Source: Chersky-840 sp035604715 | GTDB taxonomy: Bacteria > Actinomycetota > Acidimicrobiia > Acidimicrobiales > UBA8190 | Reading direction: 5' to 3' | Assembly: GCA_963731665.1 (NCBI GenBank) | Contig: CAVSWP010000011.1 | Coordinates: forward strand, 496,001 to 560,000 | DNA: 64,000 nt | Part shown: in pieces, positions 36,526 to 49,141 of the stretch | Layout of the letters: each line of letters starts with the position of its first letter | How positions within the stretch are numbered: the first letter of the stretch is position 1 | Notes under the pieces: generated by a model | Database searches by the model: none | Told to the model about the DNA's origin: nothing | What the model saw: only the letters and a program-made list of their open reading frames with translations | Program-made: the position numbers and the translations under genes

Positions 36526-36555
36526 TCGGTCCGGGGCGGGCGGGACGAGGCCGGG

Positions 36556-40650
<4,095 letters not shown>

Positions 40651-40652
40651 GG

Positions 40653-43600
40653 CTAGAAGCTCCTCTCAGCGGCGCGACGCTCGTCTTCCTCGTCCGACCC
40701 CCGTTCGGGCCGGCTGATGTCGATGCCGAGCTCCTCGGCCGTCCGGAAGACGTCCTCGTCGAGCTCGCGCATCTCGATCTCCTCACCGGTCGTCGACAGC
40801 ACCTCGACGTTGAGGCACAACGACTGCATCTCCTTGATGAGCACCTTGAAGCTCTCGGGGATGCCCGGCTCGGGAATGTTCTCGCCCTTGACGATGGCCT
40901 CGTACACCTTGACGCGGCCGAGCACGTCGTCGGACTTGATCGTGAGCAGCTCCTGCAGGGCGTAGGCCGCCCCGTACGCTTCGAGGGCCCACACCTCCAT
41001 CTCCCCGAAGCGCTGCCCACCGAACTGGGCCTTCCCGCCCAGAGGCTGCTGCGTGATCATGGAGTACGGGCCGGTCGAGCGGGCGTGGATCTTGTCGTCC
41101 ACGAGGTGGGCGAGCTTCAGGATGTAGACGTACCCGACCGAGATGGGGTTGTCGTAGCGCTCACCGGTGCGGCCGTTGTACAAGGTCGCCTTGCCGTCGG
41201 GGCCGATGAGCCGCGTCCCGTCGGCGGAGTCGGTGTGCAACAGCTCGAACAGTCGCTTGATGGTGGGGTGCCGGCCGGCGTCTTCCTCCTCGTCCCAGTG
41301 CGCACCGTCGAACGCCGGGGTCGAGACCCACACGGCGGGGTCGGTCCGTGGCCGCGTCTTCTCCTCGTTGGCGCGTGCCTGGGTCAGGTGCGCCTCGGCC
41401 CCGTCCCAGCCCCAGCGGGCCGCGTAGCCCAGGTGTGACTCGAGCACCTGGCCGACGTTCATCCGGCTGGGCACGCCCAGGGGGTTCAGGATGATGTCCA
41501 CGTGGGTGCCGTCGGAGAGGAAGGGCATGTCCTCCACCGGCAGGATCTTGGAGATCACGCCCTTGTTGCCGTGGCGGCCGGCGAGCTTGTCGCCCTCGGA
41601 GATCTTGCGCTTCTGGGCGACGTAGACCCGCACGAGCTGGTTGACCCCGGGGGGCAGCTCGTGGGAGTCCTCCCGCGAGAAGACGCGGACGTCGATGACC
41701 TTGCCGGACTCGCCGTGAGGGACCTTGAGCGAGGTGTCTCGCACCTCGCGGGCCTTCTCCCCGAAGATGGCGCGCAGGAGGCGCTCCTCGGGGGTCTGCT
41801 CGGTCTCTCCCTTGGGGGTGACCTTCCCCACCAGCACGTCGCCGGGGCCGACCTCGGCCCCGATACGGATGATGCCGCGCTCGTCGAGGTCCGCCAGGAT
41901 CTCCTCGGACAGGTTGGGGATGTCCCGGGTGATCTCCTCGGCCCCGAGCTTGGTGTCCCGGGCGTCGACCTCGTGCTCCTCGATGTGGATCGAGGTCAGC
42001 ACGTCGTCGCGCACGAGCCGCTCGGACAGGATGATGGCGTCCTCGAAGTTGTAGCCCTCCCATGGCATGAAAGCGACCAGGAGGTTCTTCCCGAGCGCCA
42101 GCTCGCCGTTGTGGGTGGCCGAACCGTCGGCGAGGACGTCGTTGGCCGAGACCCGCTGACCCTCGTCGACGATGACCTTCTGGTTGATGGACGTGTTCTG
42201 GTTGGAGCGGCGGAACTTGGCCAGGGTGTAGCGCCTCCGGCCGAGCTCGTGGCCCAGACGGTCTCGCTGGCCGCTGCGGTACTCCACCATGATGTGGTCG
42301 CCCGACACCTCGGCCACGGTGCCCTCGCCCTCGGACAGCAGCACGTCGCCGGCGTCCTGGGCGGCCCGGGCCTCGACGCCGGTGCCGATGTAGGGAGCCT
42401 CGGGCACCACCAGGGGCACGGCCTGCTTCTGCATGTTGGCGCCCATCAGGGCGCGGTTGGCGTCGTCGTGCTCGACGAAGGGGATCAGCGCCGTCGACAC
42501 CGACACGATCTGCTTGGGAGAGACGTCCATGAGGTCGACCTCGGCCGGAGGCACGTAGTCGATCTCGCTGGTCGTGCCGTACGAGGTGGTAGTGGCGCCC
42601 ACCCGGACCCCGGCGCCCTGGGGGCCCCGTCGCACCAGGACGCGGTCGTCGACGAAGCGTCCCCGCTCGTCGAGCTTGGCGTTCGCCTGGGCGATGACGT
42701 GCTCCTCCTCCTCGTCGGCGGCCAGGTAGACGATCTCGTCGCTCACCCGCCCGTCGACCACCCGCCGGTAGGGGGTCTCGATGAACCCGTACTCGTTGAC
42801 CCGGGCGTAGGTGGCCAGAGCGCCGATCAGGCCGATGTTCGGCCCCTCGGGCGTCTCGATGGGGCACATGCGCCCGTAGTGGGAACTGTGCACGTCACGA
42901 ACCTCGAAGCCGGCCCGCTCACGCGACAGACCCCCGGGCCCGAGGGCGGACAGGCGGCGCTTGTGGGCCAGGCCCGACAGCGGGTTGTTCTGGTCCATGA
43001 ACTGGCTCAGCTGGCTGGTGCCGAAGAACTCCTTGATGGCGGCGACCACGGGGCGGATGTTGATGAGCGTCTGGGGGGTGATGGCCTCCACGTCCTGGGT
43101 GGTCATGCGCTCACGCACCACGCGCTCCATGCGGGAGAGCCCGACACGCACCTGGTTCTGGATGAGCTCGCCCACCGACCGGATGCGCCGGTTGGCGAAG
43201 TGGTCCTGGTCGTCGATGCGGTACCCCGACTCGCCGTCGGCCAGGTGGAGCATGTAGGTCGCCGTGGCCAGGATCTCCGAGGGGCTCAGGACCCCCTGGT
43301 GGGGTGCGGGCCGCTCCAGGTCGATGTCCAGGACGCTCGAGATCCGCTCGATCTCGGGGCCGAGCTTCCGGTTCAGCTTGTACCGGCCGACCCGGGTGAG
43401 GTCGTAGCGCTTGGGGTTGAAGAAGGCGTTCTCGAAGTAGGCGCGCGCCGCGTCAGCCGACAGCGGCTCGCCCGGGCGGGCCCTCTTGTAGATCTCGAGG
43501 AGGGCGTCCTCACGGGTCGGCGCCAGGTCCCGTTCTTTCTCCCACTGGCCTTCGAGGAAGTCGAAGTGCCGGACGAACCGGTTCAGGAAGCCCTCGTCCT

Positions 43601-44213
43601 CATATCCCAGGGCCCGCAGCAGCACGAACAGCGACAGGCGCCGCTTGCGAGCCACCCGGGCGCCGGCGGTGACGTCCTTGGAGGGCTTGGCCTCGACGTC
43701 GAACTCGATCCATTCCCCCCGGTAGGGGTGCACGGTGCCCGTCACGATGGTCTTGGTGTCGCGTCCGGGCTGGAAGATCACCCCGGGCGACCGCACCAGC
43801 TGGCTCACCACCACGCGCTCGGTGCCGTTGATGATGAAGGTGCCCTTGTCCGTCATCATCGGGAAGTCCCCCATGAAGACGGTCTGCTCCTTGATCTCGC
43901 CGGTCTGCGCGTTCATGAACCGCGCCCGGACGAACACCGGGGCGGCATAGGTCATGTCCTTCTCCTTGCACTCTTCCTCCTGGAACTTGGGAGGTGGGCG
44001 CAGGTCGGGGTCGGACGGGTCGTACTCGAGCTCCAGGCTCAACTGGCCGGTGAAGTCCTCGATCGGGCTGATGTCGGCAAACGCCTCGGCCAGGCCCTTG
44101 TCCAAGAACCAGCGGAACGAGTCCCGCTGGATGGCGATGAGATCCGGCAGCCGCAGGACCTCATCGAGGTTGGCGAACGAGAAGCGCTCCGGGCTCTTAG
44201 ACCGTGAAGGCAA
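40653..44213 (-). CDS. rpoB: RNA polymerase subunit beta
   Basis: A 1186-residue catalytic subunit. The rifampicin-pocket region reads GTSQLSQFMDQNNPLSGLAH then KRRLSALGPGGL; the positions equivalent to E. coli Q513, D516, H526 and S531 are all wild type, so sensitivity is expected. DKLAGRHGNKGVISK and the C-terminal GGKAQFGGQRFGEMEVWALEA are present. The start is TTG at 44213, supported by a GGAGGAG 7 nt upstream. The tail after RTAEELGIDISRP is short and acidic/basic. Confidence 0.98.
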   Translation of the reverse strand: MPSRSKSPERFSFANLDEVLRLPDLIAIQRDSFRWFLDKGLAEAFADISPIEDFTGQLSLELEYDPSDPDLRPPPKFQEEECKEKDMTYAAPVFVRARFMNAQTGEIKEQTVFMGDFPMMTDKGTFIINGTERVVVSQLVRSPGVIFQPGRDTKTIVTGTVHPYRGEWIEFDVEAKPSKDVTAGARVARKRRLSLFVLLRALGYEDEGFLNRFVRHFDFLEGQWEKERDLAPTREDALLEIYKRARPGEPLSADAARAYFENAFFNPKRYDLTRVGRYKLNRKLGPEIERISSVLDIDLERPAPHQGVLSPSEILATATYMLHLADGESGYRIDDQDHFANRRIRSVGELIQNQVRVGLSRMERVVRERMTTQDVEAITPQTLINIRPVVAAIKEFFGTSQLSQFMDQNNPLSGLAHKRRLSALGPGGLSRERAGFEVRDVHSSHYGRMCPIETPEGPNIGLIGALATYARVNEYGFIETPYRRVVDGRVSDEIVYLAADEEEEHVIAQANAKLDERGRFVDDRVLVRRGPQGAGVRVGATTTSYGTTSEIDYVPPAEVDLMDVSPKQIVSVSTALIPFVEHDDANRALMGANMQKQAVPLVVPEAPYIGTGVEARAAQDAGDVLLSEGEGTVAEVSGDHIMVEYRSGQRDRLGHELGRRRYTLAKFRRSNQNTSINQKVIVDEGQRVSANDVLADGSATHNGELALGKNLLVAFMPWEGYNFEDAIILSERLVRDDVLTSIHIEEHEVDARDTKLGAEEITRDIPNLSEEILADLDERGIIRIGAEVGPGDVLVGKVTPKGETEQTPEERLLRAIFGEKAREVRDTSLKVPHGESGKVIDVRVFSREDSHELPPGVNQLVRVYVAQKRKISEGDKLAGRHGNKGVISKILPVEDMPFLSDGTHVDIILNPLGVPSRMNVGQVLESHLGYAARWGWDGAEAHLTQARANEEKTRPRTDPAVWVSTPAFDGAHWDEEEDAGRHPTIKRLFELLHTDSADGTRLIGPDGKATLYNGRTGERYDNPISVGYVYILKLAHLVDDKIHARSTGPYSMITQQPLGGKAQFGGQRFGEMEVWALEAYGAAYALQELLTIKSDDVLGRVKVYEAIVKGENIPEPGIPESFKVLIKEMQSLCLNVEVLSTTGEEIEMRELDEDVFRTAEELGIDISRPERGSDEEDERRAAERSF

Positions 44214-44543
44214 CGGTCGACTCCTCCCAGGTGGGTGGCGGGCAGTGGACGAGACGGCGAACGGGACGGGGGCTGCCCCGGGGGACCGGGGTCGGCGGAC
44301 TACGGGGTGCTACACGGATCGGGGGGAACGGGCGCGGGGGCTGCGACGGTTAGCCCTGCGCCAAGGGCATTGGGGCGCGCGTCAGCCAGCCATTTACGGC
44401 AAGGGTGGCGCGAAGAAAGGGGCACGGCAACCGCATAGCATACGCGCGCGCGCGGCCAAAGGCAACCCCTTCTTGACTGCCACCGACAGGCTACGGACGC
44501 ACCACGGTGTCGTCAAGCACTCCGGCTCCCTGGGCCGGCCCCA
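44214..44543 (-). promoter_or_regulatory. rplL-rpoB intergenic region with rpoBC promoter
   Basis: This 330-nt gap has no convincing gene. On the minus strand TTGCCT (44465-44460), a 17-nt spacer and TATGCT (44442-44437) form the best promoter match in the window. The start near 44430 would leave a leader of about 215 nt before rpoB. The spacer is largely (CG)6 at 44443-44454. The upstream third (44466-44543) is the likely site of an rplL-rpoB attenuator, but I see no clear hairpin with a U-tract. Confidence 0.7.
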
Positions 44544-44936
44544 CTACTTGATCTCGACGGTCGCTCCGGCCTCCTCGAGCTGGGCCTTGGCCTTGTCGGC
44601 CTCGTCCTTCGACACGCGCTCCAGCACGGGCTTCGGCGCCGAGTCGACCAGGTCCTTGGCCTCTTTGAGACCCAGGCTCGTGAGTGACCGGACCTCCTTG
44701 ATGACCTGGATCTTCTTGTCGCCGGCCGCGTTGAGGACGACGTCGAACTCGGTCTTCTCCTCATCGCCGCCCGAGGCATCTCCGCCTCCAGCGGTGGGGG
44801 CAGCCGCCACGGCCACGGGTGCCGCCGCGGTGACCCCGAACTTCTCCTCGAAGTCTTTCAGGAGCTCCGAGAGCTCGAGGACCGTCAGGCTGGCGATCCC
44901 TTCGAGAATGTCGTCTTTGCTGATCTTGGTAGCCAT
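44544..44936 (-). CDS. rplL: 50S ribosomal protein L7/L12
   Basis: A 130-residue stalk protein that recruits translation factors. The N-terminal dimerisation domain (ILEGIASLTVLELSELLKDF), Ala-rich hinge and C-terminal domain (EFDVVLNAAGDKKIQVIKEV, LGLKEAKDLVDSAPKPV) are in order. ATG at 44936, 64 nt after rplJ. Confidence 0.98.
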   Translation of the reverse strand: MATKISKDDILEGIASLTVLELSELLKDFEEKFGVTAAAPVAVAAAPTAGGGDASGGDEEKTEFDVVLNAAGDKKIQVIKEVRSLTSLGLKEAKDLVDSAPKPVLERVSKDEADKAKAQLEEAGATVEIK

Positions 44937-45000
44937 GGTGGCGCTGCTCCTTTGGATTGCTCGATGGTGAACAGGTTCGGGGACGGGCCGGGCGGTGGGC

Positions 45001-45765
45001 TCAGCCCTCTGCCGGGTCGACCTCAGCCGGGGTCTCGGGGCTGGCCTCGGCCACTGCCTCGGTCGAGGACTCGGGGCTGGCCTCGGCCACCGCCTCGGAC
45101 GGGGACTCGGGACTGGCCTCGGCCACCGCCTCGGTTTCGGGGTTCGCCGTAGCTTCGGGAGCAGCGTCCTCGGCGGCTTCGGCTGGGGCGGCGGCTTCTT
45201 CTGGGACGGCGGCCTCTTCTGGGGCGGCGACCTCGGCCGGGGCGCCCCCACGCTCGTCGAGCAGGGCCGACAGTCCGTAGGCGAGGTTGCGGGGGAGAGC
45301 CTGGAGGAGGCCGGCGAACTGCCGGAGCGGGGCGGCGATGGCACCGGCCAGCTGCGCCAGGAGCACGTCGCGCGGTGGCAGGTCAGCCAGGGCGTTGAGC
45401 TCCTGGGCCGACAGGAAGCCCTCGGCGTGCAGGCCTCCCTTGATCACCAGGTTCGGATAGGTCCGGGCGTAGTCGCGCAAGGCCTTGGCGGCCGCGCTGA
45501 CCTCGCCCGAGACGAACGCGATCGCCGTGGGACCCTCGAGCAGCGGTGCCAGCGCCTCATGCCTGCCACCACTGATCGCCAGCTTGACCAGGGTGTTCTT
45601 GTAGACCTTGTAGTCGCCACCGGCCGTCCGAAGCACATGTCGCAACGCGGCCAGCTCCGAGACGCTCAGCCCCCGGTACTCCGTGAGAATGGCGGCTTCG
45701 GACGCCTCGAGGCGCTCACGCACCTCGGTCACCACGGCCACCTTCTGCGGCCTGGGATTCTCCAT
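45001..45765 (-). CDS. rplJ: 50S ribosomal protein L10 with repeat tail
   Basis: L10 is the stalk base that holds L7/L12 dimers. The N-terminal core (about 1-165) has AILTEYRGLSVSELAALR, KNTLVKLAI and IKGGLHAEGFLSA. The C-terminal helix is followed by about 75 residues of Ala/Glu/Pro-rich sequence, including three copies of a 12-residue unit (EAVAEASPES plus two). Usual length is about 165-180; here 254. ATG 45765 is used; the frame runs open upstream into the leader. Confidence 0.95.
   Translation of the reverse strand: MENPRPQKVAVVTEVRERLEASEAAILTEYRGLSVSELAALRHVLRTAGGDYKVYKNTLVKLAISGGRHEALAPLLEGPTAIAFVSGEVSAAAKALRDYARTYPNLVIKGGLHAEGFLSAQELNALADLPPRDVLLAQLAGAIAAPLRQFAGLLQALPRNLAYGLSALLDERGGAPAEVAAPEEAAVPEEAAAPAEAAEDAAPEATANPETEAVAEASPESPSEAVAEASPESSTEAVAEASPETPAEVDPAEG
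45037..45140. repeat. 36-bp tandem repeat in the 3' end of rplJ
   Basis: Three near-identical units start at 45037, 45073 and 45109 (the last is partial), each beginning GGG(G/A)CTGGCCTCGGCCAC. They encode the 12-residue EAVAEASPES units of the L10 tail. The period is a multiple of three, so copy changes would keep the frame. Confidence 0.8.
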
Positions 45766-46008
45766 CGACTCGGCTCCAATGCTCGGAACGGTGCGGCACC
45801 GTTCGTCCCTGGCCGCCACCGCGTCCTCCGAGCAGGGCCGATGCCCCACCGTGGGTCACAGTTCGTCACCTGGTCAGGCGGGCTGGGAAGCCCCTTCGAC
45901 GCCCAAAGGCGTGACCGGAGGTCTACGGCGACGGCTGGTACTCGATCTTGTTGGCTCGACCCCGAGGAGGTCGCCCGGACAAGCTACTACGTCCGGCAGC
46001 CGGCTCCG
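45766..46008 (-). promoter_or_regulatory. rplJ leader (putative L10 leader RNA)
   Basis: The 243 nt between rplA and rplJ hold no gene. On the minus strand the sequence CCGTAGACC (45928-45920) followed by CCGGTC resembles the conserved AGAC-containing internal-loop part of bacterial rplJ leaders that bind the L10-L12 complex. A perfect hairpin (GAACGGTG/CACCGTTC, 3-nt loop, 45786-45804) lies just before the start codon region. Autogenous repression of rplJL by L10 is the expected role. The motif match is by eye only. Confidence 0.6.
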
Positions 46009-46728
46009 CTAGGCAGAGGCGGCGAGGTCCTCGTCCAGCTCCCGCGCCCGGGCCGGATCGACCCGGACCCCGGGGCCCATGGTGGACGACAGAGCCACCC
46101 CCCGCAGGTACCGGCCCTTGGCGGCGGCCGGCTTGGCCCGCATCAGCTCCTCGATCACGGCGTGGAAGTTCTGAAGCAGCTTTTCCCGGGTGAAAGAGGT
46201 CTTGCCCACCCGGACGTGGACGTTTCCTACCTTGTCGGTGCGGTACTCGACCCGGCCACCTTTGAACTCGACCACCGCCTTGCCCACGTCAGTGGTGACC
46301 GTGCCCGTCTTGGGGTTGGGCATGAGGCCCCGGGGTCCCAGGACCCGTCCCAGCTTGCCGACCTGGCCCATCATGTCCGGGGTGGCGATGGCCACGTCGA
46401 AGTCGAGGAATCCGCCCTCCACCCGAGCCACCAGGTCGTCGGCGCCCACCTCGTCGGCGCCCGCGCCCCGGGCCTCGGCGGCCCCGTCACCCTGGGCGAA
46501 CACCACCACCCGGGCCGTCCGCCCGGTGCCCGCCGGCAGGCTCAGCGTCCCGCGGACGATCTGGTCGGCCTTGCGGGGGTCCACCCCGAGCCGCACGGCT
46601 AGCTCGACCGTCTCGTCGAACTTCGCCGGGGCCATCTCCTTCACGAGGTCGACCGCCTCGGCGGGCGAGTACAGGTGTTGCCGGTCGAACTGCTCGAGCG
46701 CGGCCCGGTACCTCTTTCCTTTTTGCAC
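46009..46728 (-). CDS. rplA: 50S ribosomal protein L1
   Basis: A 239-residue stalk protein next to the E site; in E. coli it represses rplKA. It has SPAEAVDLVKEMAPAKFDET, VRGTLSLPAGTGRTARVVVF and the signature GKLGRVLGPRGLMPNPKTGT. The GTG start at 46728. Normal length. Confidence 0.97.
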   Translation of the reverse strand: MQKGKRYRAALEQFDRQHLYSPAEAVDLVKEMAPAKFDETVELAVRLGVDPRKADQIVRGTLSLPAGTGRTARVVVFAQGDGAAEARGAGADEVGADDLVARVEGGFLDFDVAIATPDMMGQVGKLGRVLGPRGLMPNPKTGTVTTDVGKAVVEFKGGRVEYRTDKVGNVHVRVGKTSFTREKLLQNFHAVIEELMRAKPAAAKGRYLRGVALSSTMGPGVRVDPARARELDEDLAASA

Positions 46729-46765
46729 GTCGGGCTCCTGTTCTGGTCTTCCTGGCGCGGGGCCG

Positions 46766-47197
46766 TCAACCCTCGACGGCGATGCCCATCGAGCGCGCCG
46801 TGCCCGCCACTTGGCGCTTGGCGGCTTCGATATCGTCGGTGTTGAGGTCGGGCATCTTCACCATGGCGATCTGGGTGACCTGGGCGTCGTTGATCGAGCC
46901 CGCTCGCTCGCGGCCGGCGGCGGCGGCGCCCTTCTCGATGCCCACAGCCTCGCGGATGAGGGCGGGCGTCGGCGAGGTCTTGAGCACGAAGGAGAAGGAG
47001 CGGTCCTCGTAGATGGTGATCTCGACGGGGACGATCGTTCCCCGCTGGTTCTCGGTGGCGGCGTTGTACTGCTTGCAGAACTCCATGGTCTGGACGCCAT
47101 GCGGCCCCAACGCCGTGCCCACCGGGGGCGCGGGCGTGGCGCTCCCGGCGGGGAGCTGGATCTTCACGACAGCGAGGACCTTCTTCTTGGGGGGCAT
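46766..47197 (-). CDS. rplK: 50S ribosomal protein L11
   Basis: A 143-residue GTPase-centre protein, target region of thiostrepton and needed for stringent-response sensing. It has the N-terminal PAGSATPAPPVGTALGPHG proline helix and the signature near the end (NTDDIEAAKRQVAGTARSMGI). ATG at 47197. Confidence 0.97.
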   Translation of the reverse strand: MPPKKKVLAVVKIQLPAGSATPAPPVGTALGPHGVQTMEFCKQYNAATENQRGTIVPVEITIYEDRSFSFVLKTSPTPALIREAVGIEKGAAAAGRERAGSINDAQVTQIAMVKMPDLNTDDIEAAKRQVAGTARSMGIAVEG

Positions 47198-47218
47198 GGC
47201 GGGGAGCCTCCTGGGCGG

Positions 47219-48094
47219 CTAGAGCTTGGCGACCTGGCTGAATTCGAGCTCGACCGGGGTCTCCCGGCCGAAGATGTTGACCAGCACCTTCAGTTTCAGC
47301 TGGTCCTCGTTGATCTCGTCGATCTGTCCCGAGAAGTCGGCGAAGGGGCCTTCTTTCACCCGAACCGTCTCGCCCACTTCGTACTCCAGGCGGGGCCGGG
47401 TCTTCTTCATGGGCTCGGTGCCACCCTCGAGCTTGACCTGGAGGATGCTCTCGACCTCGCGCCGCGACAACGGCGTGGGCTTGGTGCCCGGGCCGACGAA
47501 CCCGGTGACGCCCGGGGTGTTGCGGATCACGGACCACGAGTCGTCGTCGAGGTCACAGCGGGTCAGGAGGTAGCCGGGGAACACCTTCTTCTGGACCACG
47601 ACCTTCTTGCCGTTCTTGAACTCGACCACGTCCTCCATGGGGATCACGACCTCGAAGATCCGGTCCTCCATGTTCATCGAGACGATCCTGCTCTCCAGGT
47701 TGGACTTCACCTTGTTCTCGTAGCCGGCGTAGGTATGGACCACGAACCAGCGCCCCGGCCGGTCGTACGGGCTCTCGACGACGACGGCAGGCTCCTCGTC
47801 GTCCTCGTCGAATCCCCCACCGTCGAGATCGTCTTCGGCGACGGGGCCGGCGACGTGGCCGTTGCCCTCGACGCCCCCGGACAGCCCGGCGCCCACGTCG
47901 GCGAGGTCTTCATCGACCAGCACGACGGGCTCCGGCTCGATGGCCGGCTCGGGCTCGAGGGCCGGCTCGGGCTCCACGGCGGGCCCGGGTTCGAGGGCGG
48001 GCTCGGGCTCGAGGGCATCGGCTTCGAGAGGTCCGGCGAAGGCCGCCACGGCGTCCACCAATTCCTCACTGGGCTCGAGATCGGGGTCGCTCAT
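47219..48094 (-). CDS. nusG: Transcription termination/antitermination protein NusG with acidic N-terminus
   Basis: NusG binds the RNA polymerase clamp and couples to Rho or the ribosome. The NGN domain is at about 114-225 (RWFVVHTYAGYENKVKSNLE, KVFPGYLLTRCDL, VIRNTPGVTGFVG) and the KOW domain at about 235-291 (GETVRVKEGPFADFSGQ). The first 110 residues are acidic with Glu-Pro repeats (ALEPEPAIEPEP). Actinobacterial NusGs often have such an N-terminus; this is on the long side. ATG 48094 overlaps the secE stop (ATGA). Confidence 0.96.
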   Translation of the reverse strand: MSDPDLEPSEELVDAVAAFAGPLEADALEPEPALEPGPAVEPEPALEPEPAIEPEPVVLVDEDLADVGAGLSGGVEGNGHVAGPVAEDDLDGGGFDEDDEEPAVVVESPYDRPGRWFVVHTYAGYENKVKSNLESRIVSMNMEDRIFEVVIPMEDVVEFKNGKKVVVQKKVFPGYLLTRCDLDDDSWSVIRNTPGVTGFVGPGTKPTPLSRREVESILQVKLEGGTEPMKKTRPRLEYEVGETVRVKEGPFADFSGQIDEINEDQLKLKVLVNIFGRETPVELEFSQVAKL

Positions 48095-48399
48095 GACTTG
48101 AACAGGAAGATGACGGCGTGTGAGAAGGCGTAGTTGAGCAAGAAGATCAGGCTGACCAGGAGCACGAGCGTGATGAACACGATGGTGGCCGAGTTGGCGA
48201 CCTCGTTACGGGTGGGCCAGGCCACCTGGCGGAGCTCGGAGCGCACGTCCCGGAAGAACTCGGCGATCCGGCCGAAGACCGAGGTCTCGGGTTGGACGAC
48301 CGGCCGGGTCCGCGGAGGGGGCGTCCGCCGGGTCGCGGGGGAGCCGTCAGCCTCGATCTGACCTTGGCGCTGCATCATGCGCTTCATCTCACGGTTCAC
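48091..48399 (-). CDS. secE: Preprotein translocase subunit SecE
   Basis: A 102-residue single-span translocase subunit. The amphipathic ELRQVAWPTRNEV segment precedes one transmembrane helix (about 76-98, IVFITLVLLVSLIFLLNYAF). The N-terminal half is a charged, Pro/Arg-rich cytoplasmic region. GTG 48399 is preferred, as an AAAGG lies upstream; ATG 48387 is possible. Starting further upstream would run into tRNA-Trp. Confidence 0.93.
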   Translation of the reverse strand: MNREMKRMMQRQGQIEADGSPATRRTPPPRTRPVVQPETSVFGRIAEFFRDVRSELRQVAWPTRNEVANSATIVFITLVLLVSLIFLLNYAFSHAVIFLFKS

Positions 48400-48429
48400 G
48401 GCTTCGCACGCCTTTCGACGGCCACATGG

Positions 48430-48502
48430 CAGGGCAGGAGGGACTCGAACCCCCAACCGCCGGTTTTGGAGACCGGTGCTCTACCAATTGAGCTACTGCC
48501 CT
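48430..48502 (-). tRNA. trnW: tRNA-Trp(CCA)
   Basis: A 73-nt cloverleaf. Acceptor AGGGCAG pairs with CTGCCCT plus discriminator G; the anticodon stem-loop is CCGGT-CTCCAAA-ACCGG giving anticodon CCA; the T-arm contains GGTTCGAGTCC. CCA is not encoded. It lies between rpmG and secE, the usual place in bacteria. Confidence 0.98.
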
Positions 48503-48647
48503 TCGGCGGCCAGGGCGCCGGTCACCGGGAAGGCGGCCAAGGGGGCCGGTCAGTGAGGTTATCACCGGCCGCGCCCGGCCTCCCGCCGGCCAACCGGGCT
48601 CCCAGGGGGTGGCGGCGGCGAGAGGGCCCTCTCGCCCCGGTCCGGGG

Positions 48648-48812
48648 TCAGCGGGTCTCTTTGTGCAGCGTGTGCTTGCGGTCCCAACGGCAGAACTTGG
48701 TGAGCTCGATCCGCTCGCGGTCGTTCTGCTTGTTCTTCATGGTGATGTAGTTGCGACGCTTGCACACCTCGCAGGCCAGCGTCACCTGGACCCTCTTCTC
48801 GTTTTTCGCCAT
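48648..48812 (-). CDS. rpmG: 50S ribosomal protein L33
   Basis: A 54-residue ribosomal protein. It reads MAKNEKRVQVTLACEVCKRR at the start and ends WDRKHTLHKETR. The first CxxC (Cys14/Cys17) is kept, but the second pair is reduced to a single Cys in KFCRWDRK, so zinc binding is doubtful. Located between tRNA-Met and tRNA-Trp as in many bacteria. Confidence 0.95.
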   Translation of the reverse strand: MAKNEKRVQVTLACEVCKRRNYITMKNKQNDRERIELTKFCRWDRKHTLHKETR

Positions 48813-48866
48813 CGCTCGTACTCCTTGTGATCTGCCCGCCCCCGGCGGGGGGCTACTTCCTCATGC

Positions 48867-48943
48867 TGGTAGCGGCGGCGGGACTCGAACCCGCGACAAC
48901 ACGATTATGAGCCGTGTGCTCTGACCGACTGAGCTACGCCGCC
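48867..48943 (-). tRNA. trnM: tRNA-Met(CAT)
   Basis: A cloverleaf of 74 nt (48870-48943) followed by an encoded CCA (48869-48867). Acceptor GGCGGCG pairs with CGCCGCT (one G-U); the anticodon stem-loop CACGG-CTCATAA-TCGTG gives CAT; the T-arm has GGTTCGAGTCC. The paired first base and lack of initiator features (no GGG/CCC anticodon-stem run) make it an elongator tRNA. Confidence 0.96.
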
Positions 48944-48951
48944 AAGGGGCG

Positions 48952-49024
48952 AGCCCCCTGTCGGAATCGAACCGACGACACCAGCCTTACCATGGCTGTG
49001 CTCTGCCGACTGAGCTAAGGGGGC
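48952..49024 (-). tRNA. trnT: tRNA-Thr(GGT)
   Basis: A 73-nt cloverleaf: acceptor GCCCCCT with AGGGGGC plus discriminator T; the anticodon stem-loop CAGCC-ATGGTAA-GGCTG gives anticodon GGT; the T-arm has GGTTCGATTCC. No CCA encoded. It is the first element of the minus-strand tRNA-rpmG-secE cluster, 8 nt upstream of tRNA-Met. Confidence 0.97.
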
Positions 49025-49049
49025 GGACGCGTCAGCTCCGCGCCGGACG

Positions 49050-49055
49050 AGCATA
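49050..49055 (-). promoter_or_regulatory. Candidate -10 box of the tRNA-Thr transcript
   Basis: TATGCT on the minus strand, 26 nt upstream of tRNA-Thr, identical to the -10 hexamers proposed for rpoB and infA. No good -35 box is seen 16-18 nt upstream. It is the likely head of the 48-kb co-directional block. Confidence 0.4.
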
Positions 49056-49141
49056 GTCGTCGGGTCCATCCGCCCCGGTGGGGCTCAGCGGGTCCGGGGG
49101 GGTCCGGGCGGGGCCCGACTCGGCGCCGATACCATCGTCCG

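Noticed and set aside
41502..44207. A 901-codon plus-strand open frame opposite rpoB
   Set aside because: Shadow of rpoB, same reasoning.
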